A stretch of 64,000 nt of DNA from Platynereis dumerilii (Eukaryota > Annelida > Polychaeta > Phyllodocida > Nereididae). The notes under the pieces are model-generated. The model was not told the origin of the DNA. It saw nothing but the letters and a program-made list of their open reading frames with translations, and ran no database searches. Shown here piece by piece: positions 47,345 to 59,313 of the stretch (position 1 is the stretch's first letter; every line of letters starts with the position of its first letter). Both the position numbers and the translations under genes were made by a program. The DNA lies in assembly GCA_026936325.1 (NCBI GenBank), contig JAPTHN010000042.1, positions 3,100,001-3,164,000 on the forward strand, written 5' to 3'.

Positions 47345-49194
47345 GTTTCAAGAGGGAATCATCCCTCCGGCTAACATTGCAGTTAAACCTTGGTTGACAT
47401 GATCAGTGCTGCCTTAGCTAAAAACGCCTTCTCTGAGCATCCCACTTACCCCAACTTTACACCTATCCTTCTTTTTCTGGCCTGTCTTCCTGTGAGGAGC
47501 ATATAACCTTCTGACTCCTCTTTTATTTCCAATTTCTACTCCATCTCCAAATCGCCACCAGGAGTGCATGGATCTCTCCAACCACACATGAAATTCTTCT
47601 CTCAAACAGTGTCAAATGTCTTCTCCCGCTTTTAATACTGCAACTACTGGAGCACTATTTTGTCAACCTCTAAACCACTATCAAAGGCTAATTATTTCAC
47701 TTTCTTACCCATTTTTAATGCAAGTTTACTTTTAACCCATTTCATACTAAACTAATACTCCCATACATTCATGAAGTTGCAATGCAGCACACCTGGTGGT
47801 GGACTCCAAAATTACATTCTTTTCAGCTGATCACAAAAATGGCCCCATATAATCTACCGTAGACGAATCATTCCATTCCGTACATTATCATCACTGTTTT
47901 GCGTCATAGCGTCACACCCAATCAGCGGCCAGTACTTCTCTCCAGATAAACACTTGACACGTGATTTGCGAAGCATCTATTAACTTCTCAGACACGTATG
48001 ACATATCATTTTTAAGGTTTTAGTGACACCTATCTACTTCCCTTTCCCTGTTGTTGGTCTGGCACCAAGCCATGCACAAGTTAATTTGGTAATGGGCCTC
48101 TGACACAGATCTTGGAGCTTCAAAGAATGTCATGCAAGTGGAGAACCAGTGTGATTCCAGGAGACTTGAGCCAAGCAATCTGTCAAGAGAACATCACATC
48201 AGAAGAAAATATCTCAACAAGTTTTTTCCCAGAGCAATGAAATCAGGGGTTGAAGATAACTTGTACCCTGCAGCTGTAAAATTTACAGTAGTCATGTTTT
48301 AACAGACGGACTAGATTTATGAGGTAAAAAAAAGTTGCTTGCTCTTTTTTTTTTTGAGATACAAAGAGCCAAGGGAATGTCAAAATTAATGTTGGCATGA
48401 AATGTCAGAATATATTATAATGAAAAGCATGTGTCAAAATGCTTTGGTTCTGTTTTCTGGGATTAAGAAACGCAATAATCCAATTAACGGTTCAAAATGT
48501 ATTTATGATTGAATCATTTGATACACATCTAACTACCGTTTGCCATAATCCTGTCTCTCAACGTCAATTAGCATCAATCAGCATAAAGCAGGATGAAATG
48601 AAAGGAACAACATCCTGTCATGAAGTAATACAAGATATGAGCTCCCTCTGACGGAGATGAGCAACACCATTCATGCAAAATAGGCATTGTCGAAATCTTT
48701 GTCTTTGTTTTAGATACAGACCAGAATGATTGCAGTATAACGTGAAGAGAAAAGTAAACCCTGAAAGAGTGTTCATGCATTTGTTTTATGACTGACTTAC
48801 ATTTATATCACACACACAAAAACATTAAATCCTAATAAAGAGAGATGACAAATTAAACAAACTGTTGCCAGAGAAAAACGAGCATTATTAGCGGTCCTAC
48901 CTATTGCAGATATAAAAATAACTTTTTAACGTAATAGATTCTTGCTAAATTGTCTGCCGATGATCACTTCAGAAGTAAATATCGCACAAATATCTGTTTG
49001 CACTGACCATGCATTACCTGCTCCAGGTTAATGTCTAAGCTTTTATTATCTCAGTGAATTATTCAAAACTAAGAAGACAAAACAATTTGATTTTTATGTA
49101 AATCTGAGCCCTTTGTCTCACTTGTGTTATTGTGAAAACTGTCACATAAAACACAGACATCTTAAGACCTTATAAATATATGATTGTTCTTTTA
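47345..49194 (+). repeat. Array unit C4, first part
   Basis: A truncated N block (GTTTCAAGAGGGAATCATCC) is followed by 47,370-48,000, about 600 bp that I cannot match to other units. This piece holds a 63-codon minus-strand frame without a recognised domain. Block P follows at 48,080-48,200, then CAGGGGTTGAAGATAAC (48,243) and a block at 48,590-48,730 (GAGCTCCCTCTGACGG). That last block matches the CTCCCTCTG block of the young A and B units, tying old and young units together. Block Q at 49,040 is cut by the next insertion. Confidence 0.6.
48080..48200. other. Conserved block 'P', copy in C4
   Basis: Extended form with ATCTGTCAAGAGAACATCAC; GGGCCTCTGACACAGATCTT differs from the B units at only a few bases, though the units around it are otherwise hard to align. 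Confidence 0.6.
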
Positions 49195-49800
49195 CACTGT
49201 GTACCGTTTGCTCTATGCGAAGCGACCCAGTTAAGGCTTCGGTTTGGCTTCAGTCAACGATTCAGACAGTTAAACAGATGTTTTTTGTGCCTTAAGTGAA
49301 ACTACATCTTCCATGCAAATTCAATCAAATGTTAATATAGCCAGTAAGCTAGATTATATTCTCACCTATACAGTGCATATTTTTATATATATCAAAATAT
49401 TTTTTGTTGTCAAAGATTACGTGATTCTAATAAGAGAGACTTCTGAACAACTGGACTATTTTGTGCATTTTTTTATAAAATTGGGTACTTATACTATGTT
49501 TGAGGCTGAAATATTCTCCAATGTGCTTCACTATGCTGGTATGGGTATATTTGTAATGTATCCTAAAGCTTGCAATGAAAAAATTCTACTGAAACATAGT
49601 GTTTTAGTTTAGGTTTGGCTTAGAACTTACGGGTTTGGCTTTTTTGAACGCAGGTGTTGTAAATATGTGGGGGTTTTATGCTTACAATTTTTTGGTTCGG
49701 CGTGTCAATAGTAACTGACCTCTGTTGTTGCATTTAGCAATAGGCCTATGAACAAATGCAGAATAGCTAGATGTGGCCAACATTTTCATTCATGGGCAGG

Positions 49801-49941
49801 ATGGATGGACATGAAAGAGGAAAAGCCCATGGAAATGCAGCTGATCATCAGTGCAGAGCTTGTGGACTAAAATTTAACACAAAGACAGCAAGTACAACAA
49901 AAATGTTCACAAAATGGAATTTGTCAGTTTTTTCCTGTACG
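49801..49941 (+). pseudogene. C2H2 zinc-finger-like fragment, copy 1
   Basis: 46 codons, open to the stop. MDGHERGKA resembles a zinc-finger linker. HQCRACGLKFNTKTASTTK follows, with C-x2-C and the conserved aromatic (F), but the two histidines expected after it are absent. The inverted copy at 51,385-51,520 retains FTKTASITKVH, so both derive from a common finger-bearing source. It is a decayed fragment inside a transposon. Confidence 0.5.
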
Positions 49942-50000
49942 TTAAAATAAAATCTGCATTTTTGGTACAGTCAACACTTTTACCCTTACCAATTACCATA

Positions 50001-50253
50001 CACTGAAAAAAAGGTTTGTGTGAAACAGACAAAACGAACGTTAGCTGGTGTCCGTCCAAAATTTTGTGTAAATTCAGACAAAAGGTATATGTGTATTTTT
50101 GACATTTCATTGATCAAATCACACAAAAATTTGATCAAGATTGACAACGAAATGTCAAAAATACACATACATTTTGTCTGAATTTACACAAAATTTTGGA
50201 CGGACACCAGCTAACGTTCGTTTTGTCTGTTTCACAAAACCTTTTTTTCAGTG
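50001..50253. mobile_element. 253-bp palindromic Tc1/mariner-type MITE
   Basis: TA at 49999-50000 and 50254-50255 flank ends CACTGAAAAAAAGGTTT and AACCTTTTTTTCAGTG. Almost the whole element is inverted repeat, including ACGAACGTTAGCTGGTGTCC, around a short loop near 50,120. Arms are nearly identical, so it is probably recent. It is nested in the 4.2-kb element. The overlapping frames on both strands are consequences of the palindrome. Confidence 0.88.
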
Positions 50254-51142
50254 TAGTTTCCACCACATACCATGGGGTATAGGCCATGGTTTATCATGTA
50301 AAATTGGGAAATTAATCAAAGTCAATGCTGTATCACTTCGCATTTGGAGCATGTATTACTATATCACCAGATACCTCAGGATAAGCACAATGACACGATT
50401 AATCCCTGTACCTTAATTTCAGCACAAATGCCACCAAATAAATGAATTTATTAATGCCAATGAGCATTAAACATCACTACTCATCATCTCCAATTAAAGG
50501 TATTACTTGTTTTCCACAATTAAGTGAGTTTAGTTGATTGTGAAGCCTTAAACTACATAAAGAGAGTCCTGTATTTCTTGATCAGTACACAATAACAATA
50601 TTTTTTCACTGCATAAAAAACTGTTTATTTACATTTTTGAAAGAATTTATCTTCATATATATATTGAGCTTTGAATGACAGTTAAGTAAACTTGGTTGTA
50701 TGGATAGGTTTACAGGTGATTTCATTAGTACACGATTCTTAGGATCTTGGCCCTCAAAATACATAGCATTTCTGGATGATCTGATTGGTCAAGACCCAAC
50801 AGAATGTCATACAGTTGATATATCGAACGTAGCAAGTGCATGTTTAGCATTGATTCCCCACAGCCAAGTGTGAATGACAAGAATCGCATGGTAATGAAAA
50901 CGCCTGTAATATGACTCTTATCTTTCTTTTGGACAGCATTTTATTCGGGCGACATACAAGCTTTATAATTAACTGCGATTTTACAGCTGCATGTAATTTC
51001 ACAAGTGATAATTAAGTGGTATTATCATATTTTATCAAAATTTTCAAGACATGCCTGCTGTAGTATTGTCATTAGTTATCAAACAAATGTGAAATATCAT
51101 TCAAATATCACAACTGCATTAAAACCATAAATCATGTAGTGA

Positions 51143-51334
51143 CCTGTACTCTCGAGAAAATCATCCCTAGCAAGGCACAGAAGAGAGAAGCATGACCCAC
51201 AAGAACATCTGTGTGAAGTGTGTGGCTCCAAGTTTTCAAGCCATCCCCTTCTGACATTTCATTCAAGAAGGCCCATAGAAAGATGCAGTTGGAGTTTCAA
51301 GCCTAACAGAGTTCCATTTTCTTACCCACTTTGA
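51143..51334 (+). pseudogene. C2H2 zinc-finger-like fragment (two partial fingers)
   Basis: 63 codons. SRKSSLARHRREKH is a textbook second half of a C2H2 finger (helix, L, then H-x4-H). The linker-like DPQEHL follows, then CEVCGSKFSSHPLLTFHSRR with C-x2-C, F, L and one H; the second histidine is missing. A third finger start (RCSWSFKPNRV) has lost a cysteine, and the frame ends in a stop. Upstream of the first half the frame has a stop, so the first finger's cysteines are lost. It is probably a captured host zinc-finger gene or a finger domain of an extinct transposase; I cannot tell which. Confidence 0.6.
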
Positions 51335-51384
51335 AACTGAGTAATACAACCAGTAATGACAACAATACCAGCTGACGCGCTGTA

Positions 51385-51520
51385 CAGGAAAAAATTGACA
51401 AATTCCGTTTTGTGCACTTTTGTTATACTTGCTGTCTTCGTGAAAAATCTTAATCCACTAACTCTGCATTTACATGGGCTTCTCCTCTTTCATGTCCATC
51501 CATCCTGCACATGATCGAAA
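51385..51520 (-). pseudogene. C2H2 zinc-finger-like fragment, copy 2 (inverted)
   Basis: Reverse-strand counterpart of 49801-49941. MDGHERGEA is read in one frame and KCRVSGLRFFTKTASITKVH in the next, so a small length change separates them. The second cysteine is serine here, while a histidine lost in copy 1 is kept. Confidence 0.5.
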
Positions 51521-54500
51521 ATGTTGACAGCATCTAAACAGTTCAACAAAAATAAGTCCGCCTTTACGAAAACGTAAATATCTCAAAGACCGCTTCTCCA
51601 ATTTCTGTGAACGATGGCCAGTTTGTAGGCCTACATATTGACAGTGAGCGTTTGTATTTGTAGCTTTATTGCTTCACTTTAGTCTGAGCTTGCAGACCCC
51701 GAGTGCACATACCCCTATTTTCAAAACTACATTTGAAGTTTTGGCTTTTCCACAAAAAAATATTTCCAAAAGGTGTTTAAACTCCACTCAAATTATTTGT
51801 TATTGCATCCAAGGAACCTAAACTGTAAAACTGTTACAAAATAAGTCCTTAGTTGTCTTCTAAATACGATTGAGAAACAAATTTTCTCCAGACACATAAT
51901 GAAGTTTATCCAGCTGGTGGCTCCCTCGCATGGTGAATTTGTTCATATCCATTGGAAAAGCCTGGGATTTTTGAAAACAGGGGTAGGCTCACTCGAAGGC
52001 TGCTGGCTCAGCCAGGAATAATGCCACTGAGCTATAAATACACACTTGTAAGATCAATATGCTGGACTATAATTCAACCAACTGTCAAAAAAATCAGTGA
52101 AGGAATCTTTGAGATATTCAAGTTTATCCAAAGGGGGACTTATTTTTGTTGAACTGTTTAGATGTTCTACACCACACATTATATTACAGCCAAGATATGT
52201 GACCACATGCTCACCATTGACAGATTTTAATTGGGTCTGACACATTGGTCTGACACCATTTGTTCATTTCATGTTGATTTTTTACCTTTTTATCCAAATA
52301 CCAACAACTTGCACTGCCTTCTCGACATGTTTCTATTACAGTTTCCTCTTCCATTCAGCTCTCTTTCCCATTGTGGTTGCCATCCCATAATAGTCCAACA
52401 TTTGTTTACTATCCTACTGCAGCCAAATTCCAGCCAAATGCACATGGCTTTATTGCCCTCTTGGGTTAAGTCGAAGCATATAGCCTTACTGCTCTAACAG
52501 CAATTGAAGGTATCAATAATTAAAATACAGACAAGTTGCTTTCATTTTCAATTGTGTAATGTGTATACCTATAATAAGCTATATCAATTGCTCTTTACCT
52601 TTTAAACGCAATCCACATTCACAATTCCCTCTCAACTCTATATGTACATGCATAGACTAGGTTTACCTTGCAGACCTCATACAAACTTTTATTATTGCAG
52701 GCCCTTATCGCTATTCAAGCCATAGCCTTCACCTAACCTTTCTTAACCGTCTCCTTCTTCTCATAAAATCATTTCAAAATCACAATTTTCCTTCCTCTTT
52801 AATTTACCGTTTCTGTGCTTTCATTGGGCTTTACTGGTTTGTACATATTACTGAATGAAACAAAAGAGGCCAGTTACTATTGATACGCCAAACCAAAAAA
52901 TTGTAAGCATAAAACCCCCACATATTTACAACACCTGCGTTCAAAAAAGCCAAACCCGTAAGTTCTAAGCCAAACCTAAACTAAAACACTCTGTTTCAGT
53001 AGATTTTTTTCATAGCAAGCTTTAGGATACATTACAAATATATACCAGCTTAATGAAGTACATTGGAGAATATTTCAGCCTCAAACATAGTATAAGTACC
53101 CAATTTTATCAAAAAATGCACAAAATAGTCCAGTTGTTCAGAAGTCTCTCTTATTAGAATCACGTAATCTTTGACAACAAAAATTATTTTGATATATAAA
53201 AATATGCACTGTATACATGAGAATATAATCTAGCATACTGGCTATATTAGCATTTGATTGAATTTGCATGGAAGATGTAGTTTCACTTAAGGCACAAAAA
53301 ACATCTGTTTAACTGTCTAAAGCGTTGACTGAAGCCAAACCCAAGCCTAAACTGGTTCGCTTCGCATAGAGCAAACGGTACACAGTGTTTAGAAGAGAAA
53401 TCAAAGTATTGTAATCTTTACATTTGTCATCTGCTTCAAATGTCTGCATTTTGACAGTTATAGAGAAGAGATTAGAGCTGTCTGATTCAGAGAGTTTCAG
53501 TATGATAATTGCATATCCTTTCAGCTTCAAAGTGTGAAAATTCATACTTTTTTTTTTTTCAGAGATCAATTTTATGATGCATATTCGTTGCACGTTATCT
53601 TTGAAACAGCATATTAATCCGGGATATTAATTATATTGATTTTTATTGACTTGAAAATTGTGAAAACAAACTTACGACAGTTTCAGATTGAATATGGAGC
53701 ACTGATTTCTGATGGTATTCCATGTATAAATATTCAATGATTCAATTCTATTTTGCTGTTTTACACGTGTTATAACCTAATGAATTCCAACTGAGAATCT
53801 TGTAGACAAAGCATGATTTCTGAATTTTTTTGAAACTTGCCTCATTCAATGGCGCCCATGCAATGCATGTAAATGCTTTTGCTTGGAATGAATTTCTGAA
53901 TTGACACAGTCTTCTGAGGAAGCTGAATCTAATTATTCTTTTCTTTTCTAATTTCAGCCTCAATGCATTATCAAATCATAAGAACCTAGTTATGCATTTC
54001 AGAAAATATCAGTATATGTGTTATTTGTTTCATGAAACAAGTTTATATTTTAGAACCCACACAGCCAAGCTATTTAACTTAAGTCGTTTTTTTAACCATA
54101 AAATGAAGTAACATTGATTAAAGTGTCTTATGCTGTACCTCTTTATTTCAAATACTACACCGTTGCTCATAAATATGGAATACTTCAACATTCTCCATTG
54201 AAATTGACAACTTCAGCAGCTTCTGTTGGAGCACATGATAGTCTGATTCAACGGTAACTACTTCCAATGAATGCTAAAGGGAAGAACATGCTGTCATTTA
54301 AAATGCATGTTGCAGCGTTAACCCCAGTAAAAGTTAGGGCAACACGAAATATGGAAATTCATGGGGATTTTTAGGTTGAGGTTTATTCAGACAAAAATTA
54401 AAAATTCTGGCAAAAAATCTAGGTGCGGTTTTCAAATAGTGATTAGAGAAGATAACTTGACCTTTACAATGCACCTTTCTTACATTTAAACTCTGAAATT

Positions 54501-55561
54501 TACTTTTATTTCACACTTTTTTTCCAAAAAAGTATTCCATATTTATGAGCAAGAGTGTATATCCCCACCCATTGAAATCACCCCTTGTTATGAGGACAAT
54601 GATCATTTCCTGCAGCTAGGGACATTTTGTAACAGGAGCTATCTCGAGACCAAACTCATTATCTTAATTGCAAGATGAAACTGCTGCTTCGGTCATCATA
54701 GTAAAATCTCAAGGTCCGTCATCAAGCCAAAATACTAAATGCTTCTTTCCTACAAATTAGCCACATTTAGGATGCCTTTAGTAACTGAAAGGTAGTTATT
54801 ACCACTATTAAATCAGTTTTTGAAGTCCTTTTTGCGGATCAGTAGCAAATTTATGTTTTAAAATTGTGAAAGTAGGTATCCAGGTTCTCTATTGTAATAT
54901 ATTCTAGCAACCTTGATGCTCTCCTTTTTCTTATTGCTCCATCCTTATAAAATAAAACATCCGTGATTAATAGGTCAATGAACATTTCCTGCAGGGTCAT
55001 TCTGTAACACGAGCAATCACGAGACCAATCTCATTATTTTAATTGCAAGATGAAACCCCCGGTTTGGTCATCGTAATAAAATATCAAGGTCCCTCATCAA
55101 GAGAAAATACTGTAAATTTCTTTTCTACAAATTAGCTTCATGTAGGATACCTTTCATTACAGAAATTCACTCGTACTCTTAGAAAGGTTATTTTTGAATG
55201 AAGATTCTAAATTGTAAAATAATGGACATTCCGCTTGTCTAATAAAATGTCCAATTTTGTGAAATTTGTTAAACATATTCTCTTCTCACTATTCAATATA
55301 TGTTTAAAAGGGAGTCAATAATTAATTAGCTTATGCCTTATAACTACATCAGGATTCCAATTAAGACTACCCAGAAAAGGACTATGCAGAAGAATGCCAT
55401 CCAGATAGCATATACATGTCCCAGGGCTAAAGGCAGTCTTATGTTTCTGCACTGATTCACTACTCTGATTTGTTTCTTATTTTCTATATTGCCATTCAAT
55501 TTGTGTTTATATATCACAGCATTCATATTTCTGGAAGAGGACAAAATGATTTGATACCGTA

Positions 55562-55765
55562 GAACGGGGTAAAGTTGGCAATCCTGTGGAAAGTTGGCCG
55601 GCTATTTTAACCCACTTAATGAAAGAAATGCCTACTTTTCTCATTGAAACAGGTTTCTTTGGCAAATTTTCCACCTGTATCAGTGAGGAAAATTGGCATT
55701 TCTGCCATTAAGTGGATTAAAATAGCCGACCAACTTTCCCCCGGATTGCCAACTTTACCCCATTT
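55562..55765. mobile_element. 204-bp hairpin MITE, family 'AAAGTTGGC'
   Basis: TA at 55560-55561 and 55766-55767. Arms contain GGGGTAAAGTTGGCAATCC and GAAAGTTGG, mirrored on the right, around a loop near 55,665. The unit copy near 59,945 lacks it. Its layout (GGGG near the end, then a short word repeated) parallels the two iteron elements at 1779 and 61336. Confidence 0.8.
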
Positions 55766-56084
55766 TATGGCATTTGTCTTTGTCATAATGAACATTGATG
55801 CAGAGTGATAAATTAAATGCTTTGCATATGTCCATGATGACGAATACCAATCCCTTGTTTTCTGATTTGATTTAAATCTTTACATTTCAGCATTTGTCCA
55901 ATTAGAATTAATATTTGAAATATAGTTTCAAAACAAATATAGACACCTCATTTACATCGTCATGTATATCAATACATGACAATTGGAATCATCTAACAAA
56001 CAATTGGAATTTTTGAAACATACAACAAAATTAATGCTCACCTTTTATAATGCTTATGTCAGCCATGTCATTGTCAGGGAACCC

Positions 56085-56215
56085 AAAAGTTTCAGTGGAC
56101 CTTCATGAGCAAATTCTCAGTTGGATGTCATTTGGATTGGATGTTAAATTGGTGGCCCCTTGTATCAGTGTCTGTGCTGGGCAAGTAAAATATCCGTCAA
56201 ATGGGCTAAATGTGT
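56085..56215 (+). repeat. Degraded SINE-type segment
   Basis: Related to 22,665-22,795: ACCTTCATGAGCAAATTCTC, GGATGTTAAATTGGTGG and CCCCTTGTATCAGTGTCTG. No flanking duplication could be made out. Confidence 0.45.
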
Positions 56216-56627
56216 AACATCGTGAGCGCGCAGAACAGGTGTTCCATAGTTGGTTTCAAGAGGGAGACATTGATTTAAGATGGGATTTCAAGCAGAGGCA
56301 TGTCTATACATCCTCAATGATTCAGAGTTTGTCTGAGAGGCACTGGTCTCTAGCAGCCGTAAAAATAGATGCAAATGTATTTGCACCAGATGATGCCACA
56401 TGAATGTTTAAGAAGCAAAATACTGCAAGAGATCTAAAGAGAATTGAGACAACAACAGCGAATGATCTGTTAACACAGTTGAAAATCGCCGGTTGTTATG
56501 AAATGTTATTGCTATTCTTAAGCTGAAAAGTTGTTCAATTTATAAGTATTCTTCACTCCACATCTTCTCAAGAACTACATATTGGATTCTCTTTTCCTTT
56601 CTTCTTCCAAAGAGTTTCAATTTCCTA

Positions 56628-56816
56628 CACTCTAAAAAATGTCGGGACAAAATTGGTGTTTTTCATTCAAAATGATTTTTTGAAAAACCAAATTTCAATG
56701 CAAAACCAACATGGATTTTTTAAAAAATCCATGTTGGTTTTTTGCATTGAAATTTGGTTTTTCAAAAAACCATTTTGAATCTAAAAAACCAATTTTGTCT
56801 GAATTTTTTTAGAGTG
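56628..56816. mobile_element. 189-bp palindromic Tc1/mariner-type MITE
   Basis: TA at 56626-56627 and 56817-56818, with ends CACTCTAAAAAA and TTTTTTTAGAGTG. The two arms are near-perfect complements meeting at about 56,720 (CATGGATTTTTT facing AAAAAATCCATG). The unit copy near 61,155 is the empty site. Confidence 0.88.
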
Positions 56817-57689
56817 TACTTTTCAGAAGAAGTCTTGACATCAAGAATTGCACACCATGTAGCGGTATGATGAATTGCAGCATTAATTCCAATGTTACAA
56901 TCTTCAATCATTATATGTAGCTATCCATCAAAATTCTGAAATGAGAGTTTTTCTGAACAGAGAAATGTGAATTCTTGTACGAAGAGGAAAAGAACTTGTA
57001 AGACATACTTGTGCTGATTGTGAATTTATATCAGTGTGACAAGAAACTCAAACAATCTCATATAGGTGTATACCTATAGACAATATAGTGGACAGGTAAA
57101 CTATTGCATATTTTGCAGAGCCGTATAAATTGAGCAGCTAGACATGATTCTAGATGAAGTACAGCGGATTTCCAACACCGTATTTGGTCGCACAGTCTTT
57201 GCAAAATGAGTGCAACTAGGTGATTGAGAATCATCCATTTATACTTATATACTCCTGAAGATCATAAATACTAATTTGCATGAGACATCCATGAATATTA
57301 CTACATGTATAACACTCCATGCTCATTTCATTATTGGTTATGAATGAAATGCCATTTTTCCTGTGAAGAGCATTTGATCATTTTTGCCCATTTTACATAA
57401 AATGACAGATGGTTTTAAGCATTAAAAAATATTGATGTTGTGCAAATATACCTATCGTCCTATACCTATGGTGAAGGTCTTAGCCATATAAAATTTAACA
57501 TATTTACTAAATATCATTGTCTTAGAAATTATCCTATTTTTATTTATTTATGGAATTCTCATTCCTGCAAAAAGGAGATATTTGTAAGTTCATGCGACTG
57601 ATTAAATCAACTCTCTGACATGGTACATATGTATGCCAGTCATTTCGTTTATTTATTATAAAGTCACGAATGACAAGACTTAGTGCTAC

Positions 57690-58420
57690 ATTCTCACGGC
57701 GGATCCCGGAGAACTATTTAGATCGGCGTCGAAGTATTTCCTGGTAATTTGGATGAATTTGGGTGATCCGCCGTCGACTTTTCACATCCCCCCAGGGGAA
57801 GTTTTTGTTCCCCTCAGCGGTTCCTAGAAATGGAAAAACTGCGCCGTGGATGTCAAAAAAGATTCAACAGGTACAAACTTTTTTTTCATGACGGCGGAAC
57901 AGAGCCCAAAATTTTCTTGATTTTTGGATGTCCGGCGTGGATTTTTTCAGTGAGAACGCCTCAAAAACATCTCCGCCGGGATATTAGGACATCCCCTGCC
58001 CCTGAGGGGACCTCTCCTGCCCCCGCGGGGACCTTTCCTGCCCCCGCGGGGACCTTTCCTGCCCCTGGGGGGACATTTGAAGCCTCGCCGGCAGTTTTTG
58101 ACATCCCGCCGCGGTGAAATAGGTTCACTGAGGGGCAGTTATAGGTTCCCTGAGGGGTACTTTTTATATCTCGGGGCGATATAAAAGTATCCCTCAGGAG
58201 GAGGAAATTCCTTTCCCCCGGCAAACTTTTGGGGACGGCGTACAACTTTTCTTCCCTGCAGTGAACAAAAAGAACCCCGCCGTGATATGCTTTTAATTAA
58301 TTATGTAATGGTTTTATAAACATTGTATATCGCCGTGATGGTCATTTTTTTCCTAGAATTCAACTCAAGCTGCCCCTCAGTGGTAAAAAGTTCTCCGTAA
58401 CGTGCCGTGAGACTGGGGCA
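57690..58420. repeat. GC-rich palindromic island
   Basis: An abrupt GC-rich patch in AT-rich surroundings, with a dozen GCCGTG/CCGCCG-type words on both strands and several hairpins. One is AGGGGAAG / TTCCCCT (57,793-57,815). Another is a longer one in which CCTGAGGGGTACTTTTTATA pairs with its mirror ending 58,199. The 95-codon plus and 94-codon minus frames both run over the 21-bp repeat and show no domain. Unit comparison (57,420 against 63,510) suggests it is inserted, but I cannot fix its ends. The family is not recognised. Confidence 0.6.
57995..58078 (+). repeat. 21-bp tandem repeat, four copies
   Basis: Copies at 57995, 58016, 58037 and 58058 have consensus CCTGCCCCCGCGGGGACCTT plus one T; the two central copies are identical. 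Each is palindromic around CCCCGCGGGG. With a period of seven codons it reads PAPAGTF repeatedly in one frame, a by-product of the period. Confidence 0.9.
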
Positions 58421-59313
58421 TAAGTGCTTACAGAATTGCACTGACGTGTTCCTTGTGAGGACACACCCCCATCCAATATGCATGCCATTGTATTTGTATT
58501 CACTATGACTCAGTAAGTAATTTGTGAGGTATATCCCTACTGAGTTACTGCACTCATCAATCAGGTCACTACACCGCATCTGACGAAATTACGCAAGTAG
58601 CTTATTTCGCAGTAGTACAACAACCTTTGGGCCGAACTGTGCATCCTTTCCAAGTAATCATTGGATTGGGCTGACAAATATTCCATGTGACTTTTATCAA
58701 GTTTCGTTCAGGCAAAGTTGACTTACACCATATATTCGAATATATTGGTGTCTGATGAAATTATACAATAGCAACATGGTAAGTGGAACAACAGTACGAT
58801 AGTTTAATTTTCAAATAATTGTGCTCAAAACATTAGCACTGCATCATTTGGCTAACATTCACATTGAAAAATTGTGCTAACTTGTTGTTACTGCCAAGTA
58901 ATATTCTTAAATTGTCTCTATTCGAATAACATTGATTTTGCTTTTTTTTTTCAAATGTATGCTCCCAAAACCTCAAAATTGTTCAAATCATTTGAAAAAT
59001 ATTTCTAGCAGTCACCTAACTCTGTCTATTAAGCGTGAAAAGGAAGTAGAATCGGTTGTGTATTTAAAATTCAAATTTGTATAATAAAAGATACTCAGCT
59101 TGTCTGCTATTATATACATGTAGTAATGTTATTTGAATATGTGTCTGGTTTAAAATTTTCAATTCACAGAACATTGTTTTACCATTCCCTCTTCTCACTA
59201 TTCAATATATGCTTTAAAGGTAGTCACTTATTAATTAGCTTATGCTTTATAACTGCATCAGACTGTTCAGAAAAGGACTATGATGAAAAGAAGAATTCGA
59301 TCCAGATAGAATA

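Larger units (their letters stand above)
49195..53387. mobile_element. 4.2-kb CAC-ended transposon, TTTA duplication
   Basis: Inverted ends CACTGTGTACCGTTTGCTCT and AGAGCAAACGGTACACAGTG have arms of about 530 bp (to about 49,730 and from 52,860). TTTA at 49191-49194 and 53388-53391 is a 4-bp duplication; Q copies at 24,195 and 35,360 give the empty site. CAC ends with a 4-bp duplication point to the Chapaev branch of the CACTA-Mirage-Chapaev group. CACTA proper would normally give 2-3 bp. The loop has no transposase that I recognise. It holds a nested MITE, zinc-finger-like pieces and a second inverted pair (about 49,750-49,945 against 51,370-51,560). Confidence 0.75.
53391..58600 (+). repeat. 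Array unit C4 continued and D1
   Basis: After the insertion, Q resumes (AAATCAAAGTATTGTAATC). Then come TTGAAACTTGCCTC (53,830), two copies of the CTCAAGGTCC-type S block (54,640-54,780 and 55,000-55,150), and the CAATTAAGACTACCC block (55,357). A SINE-type segment, block N (56,260), TTCTCAAGAACTACATATTG (56,567) and a block near 57,290-57,420 (TCCATGAATATT) follow. Two small MITEs and a GC-rich island interrupt it. No supported genes. Identity to the left units is low and patchy. Confidence 0.55.

Noticed and set aside
57830-58117. 95-codon frame with PAPAGTF repeats
   Set aside because: Period-21 DNA repeat read in frame; the opposite strand is equally open, and there is no domain.
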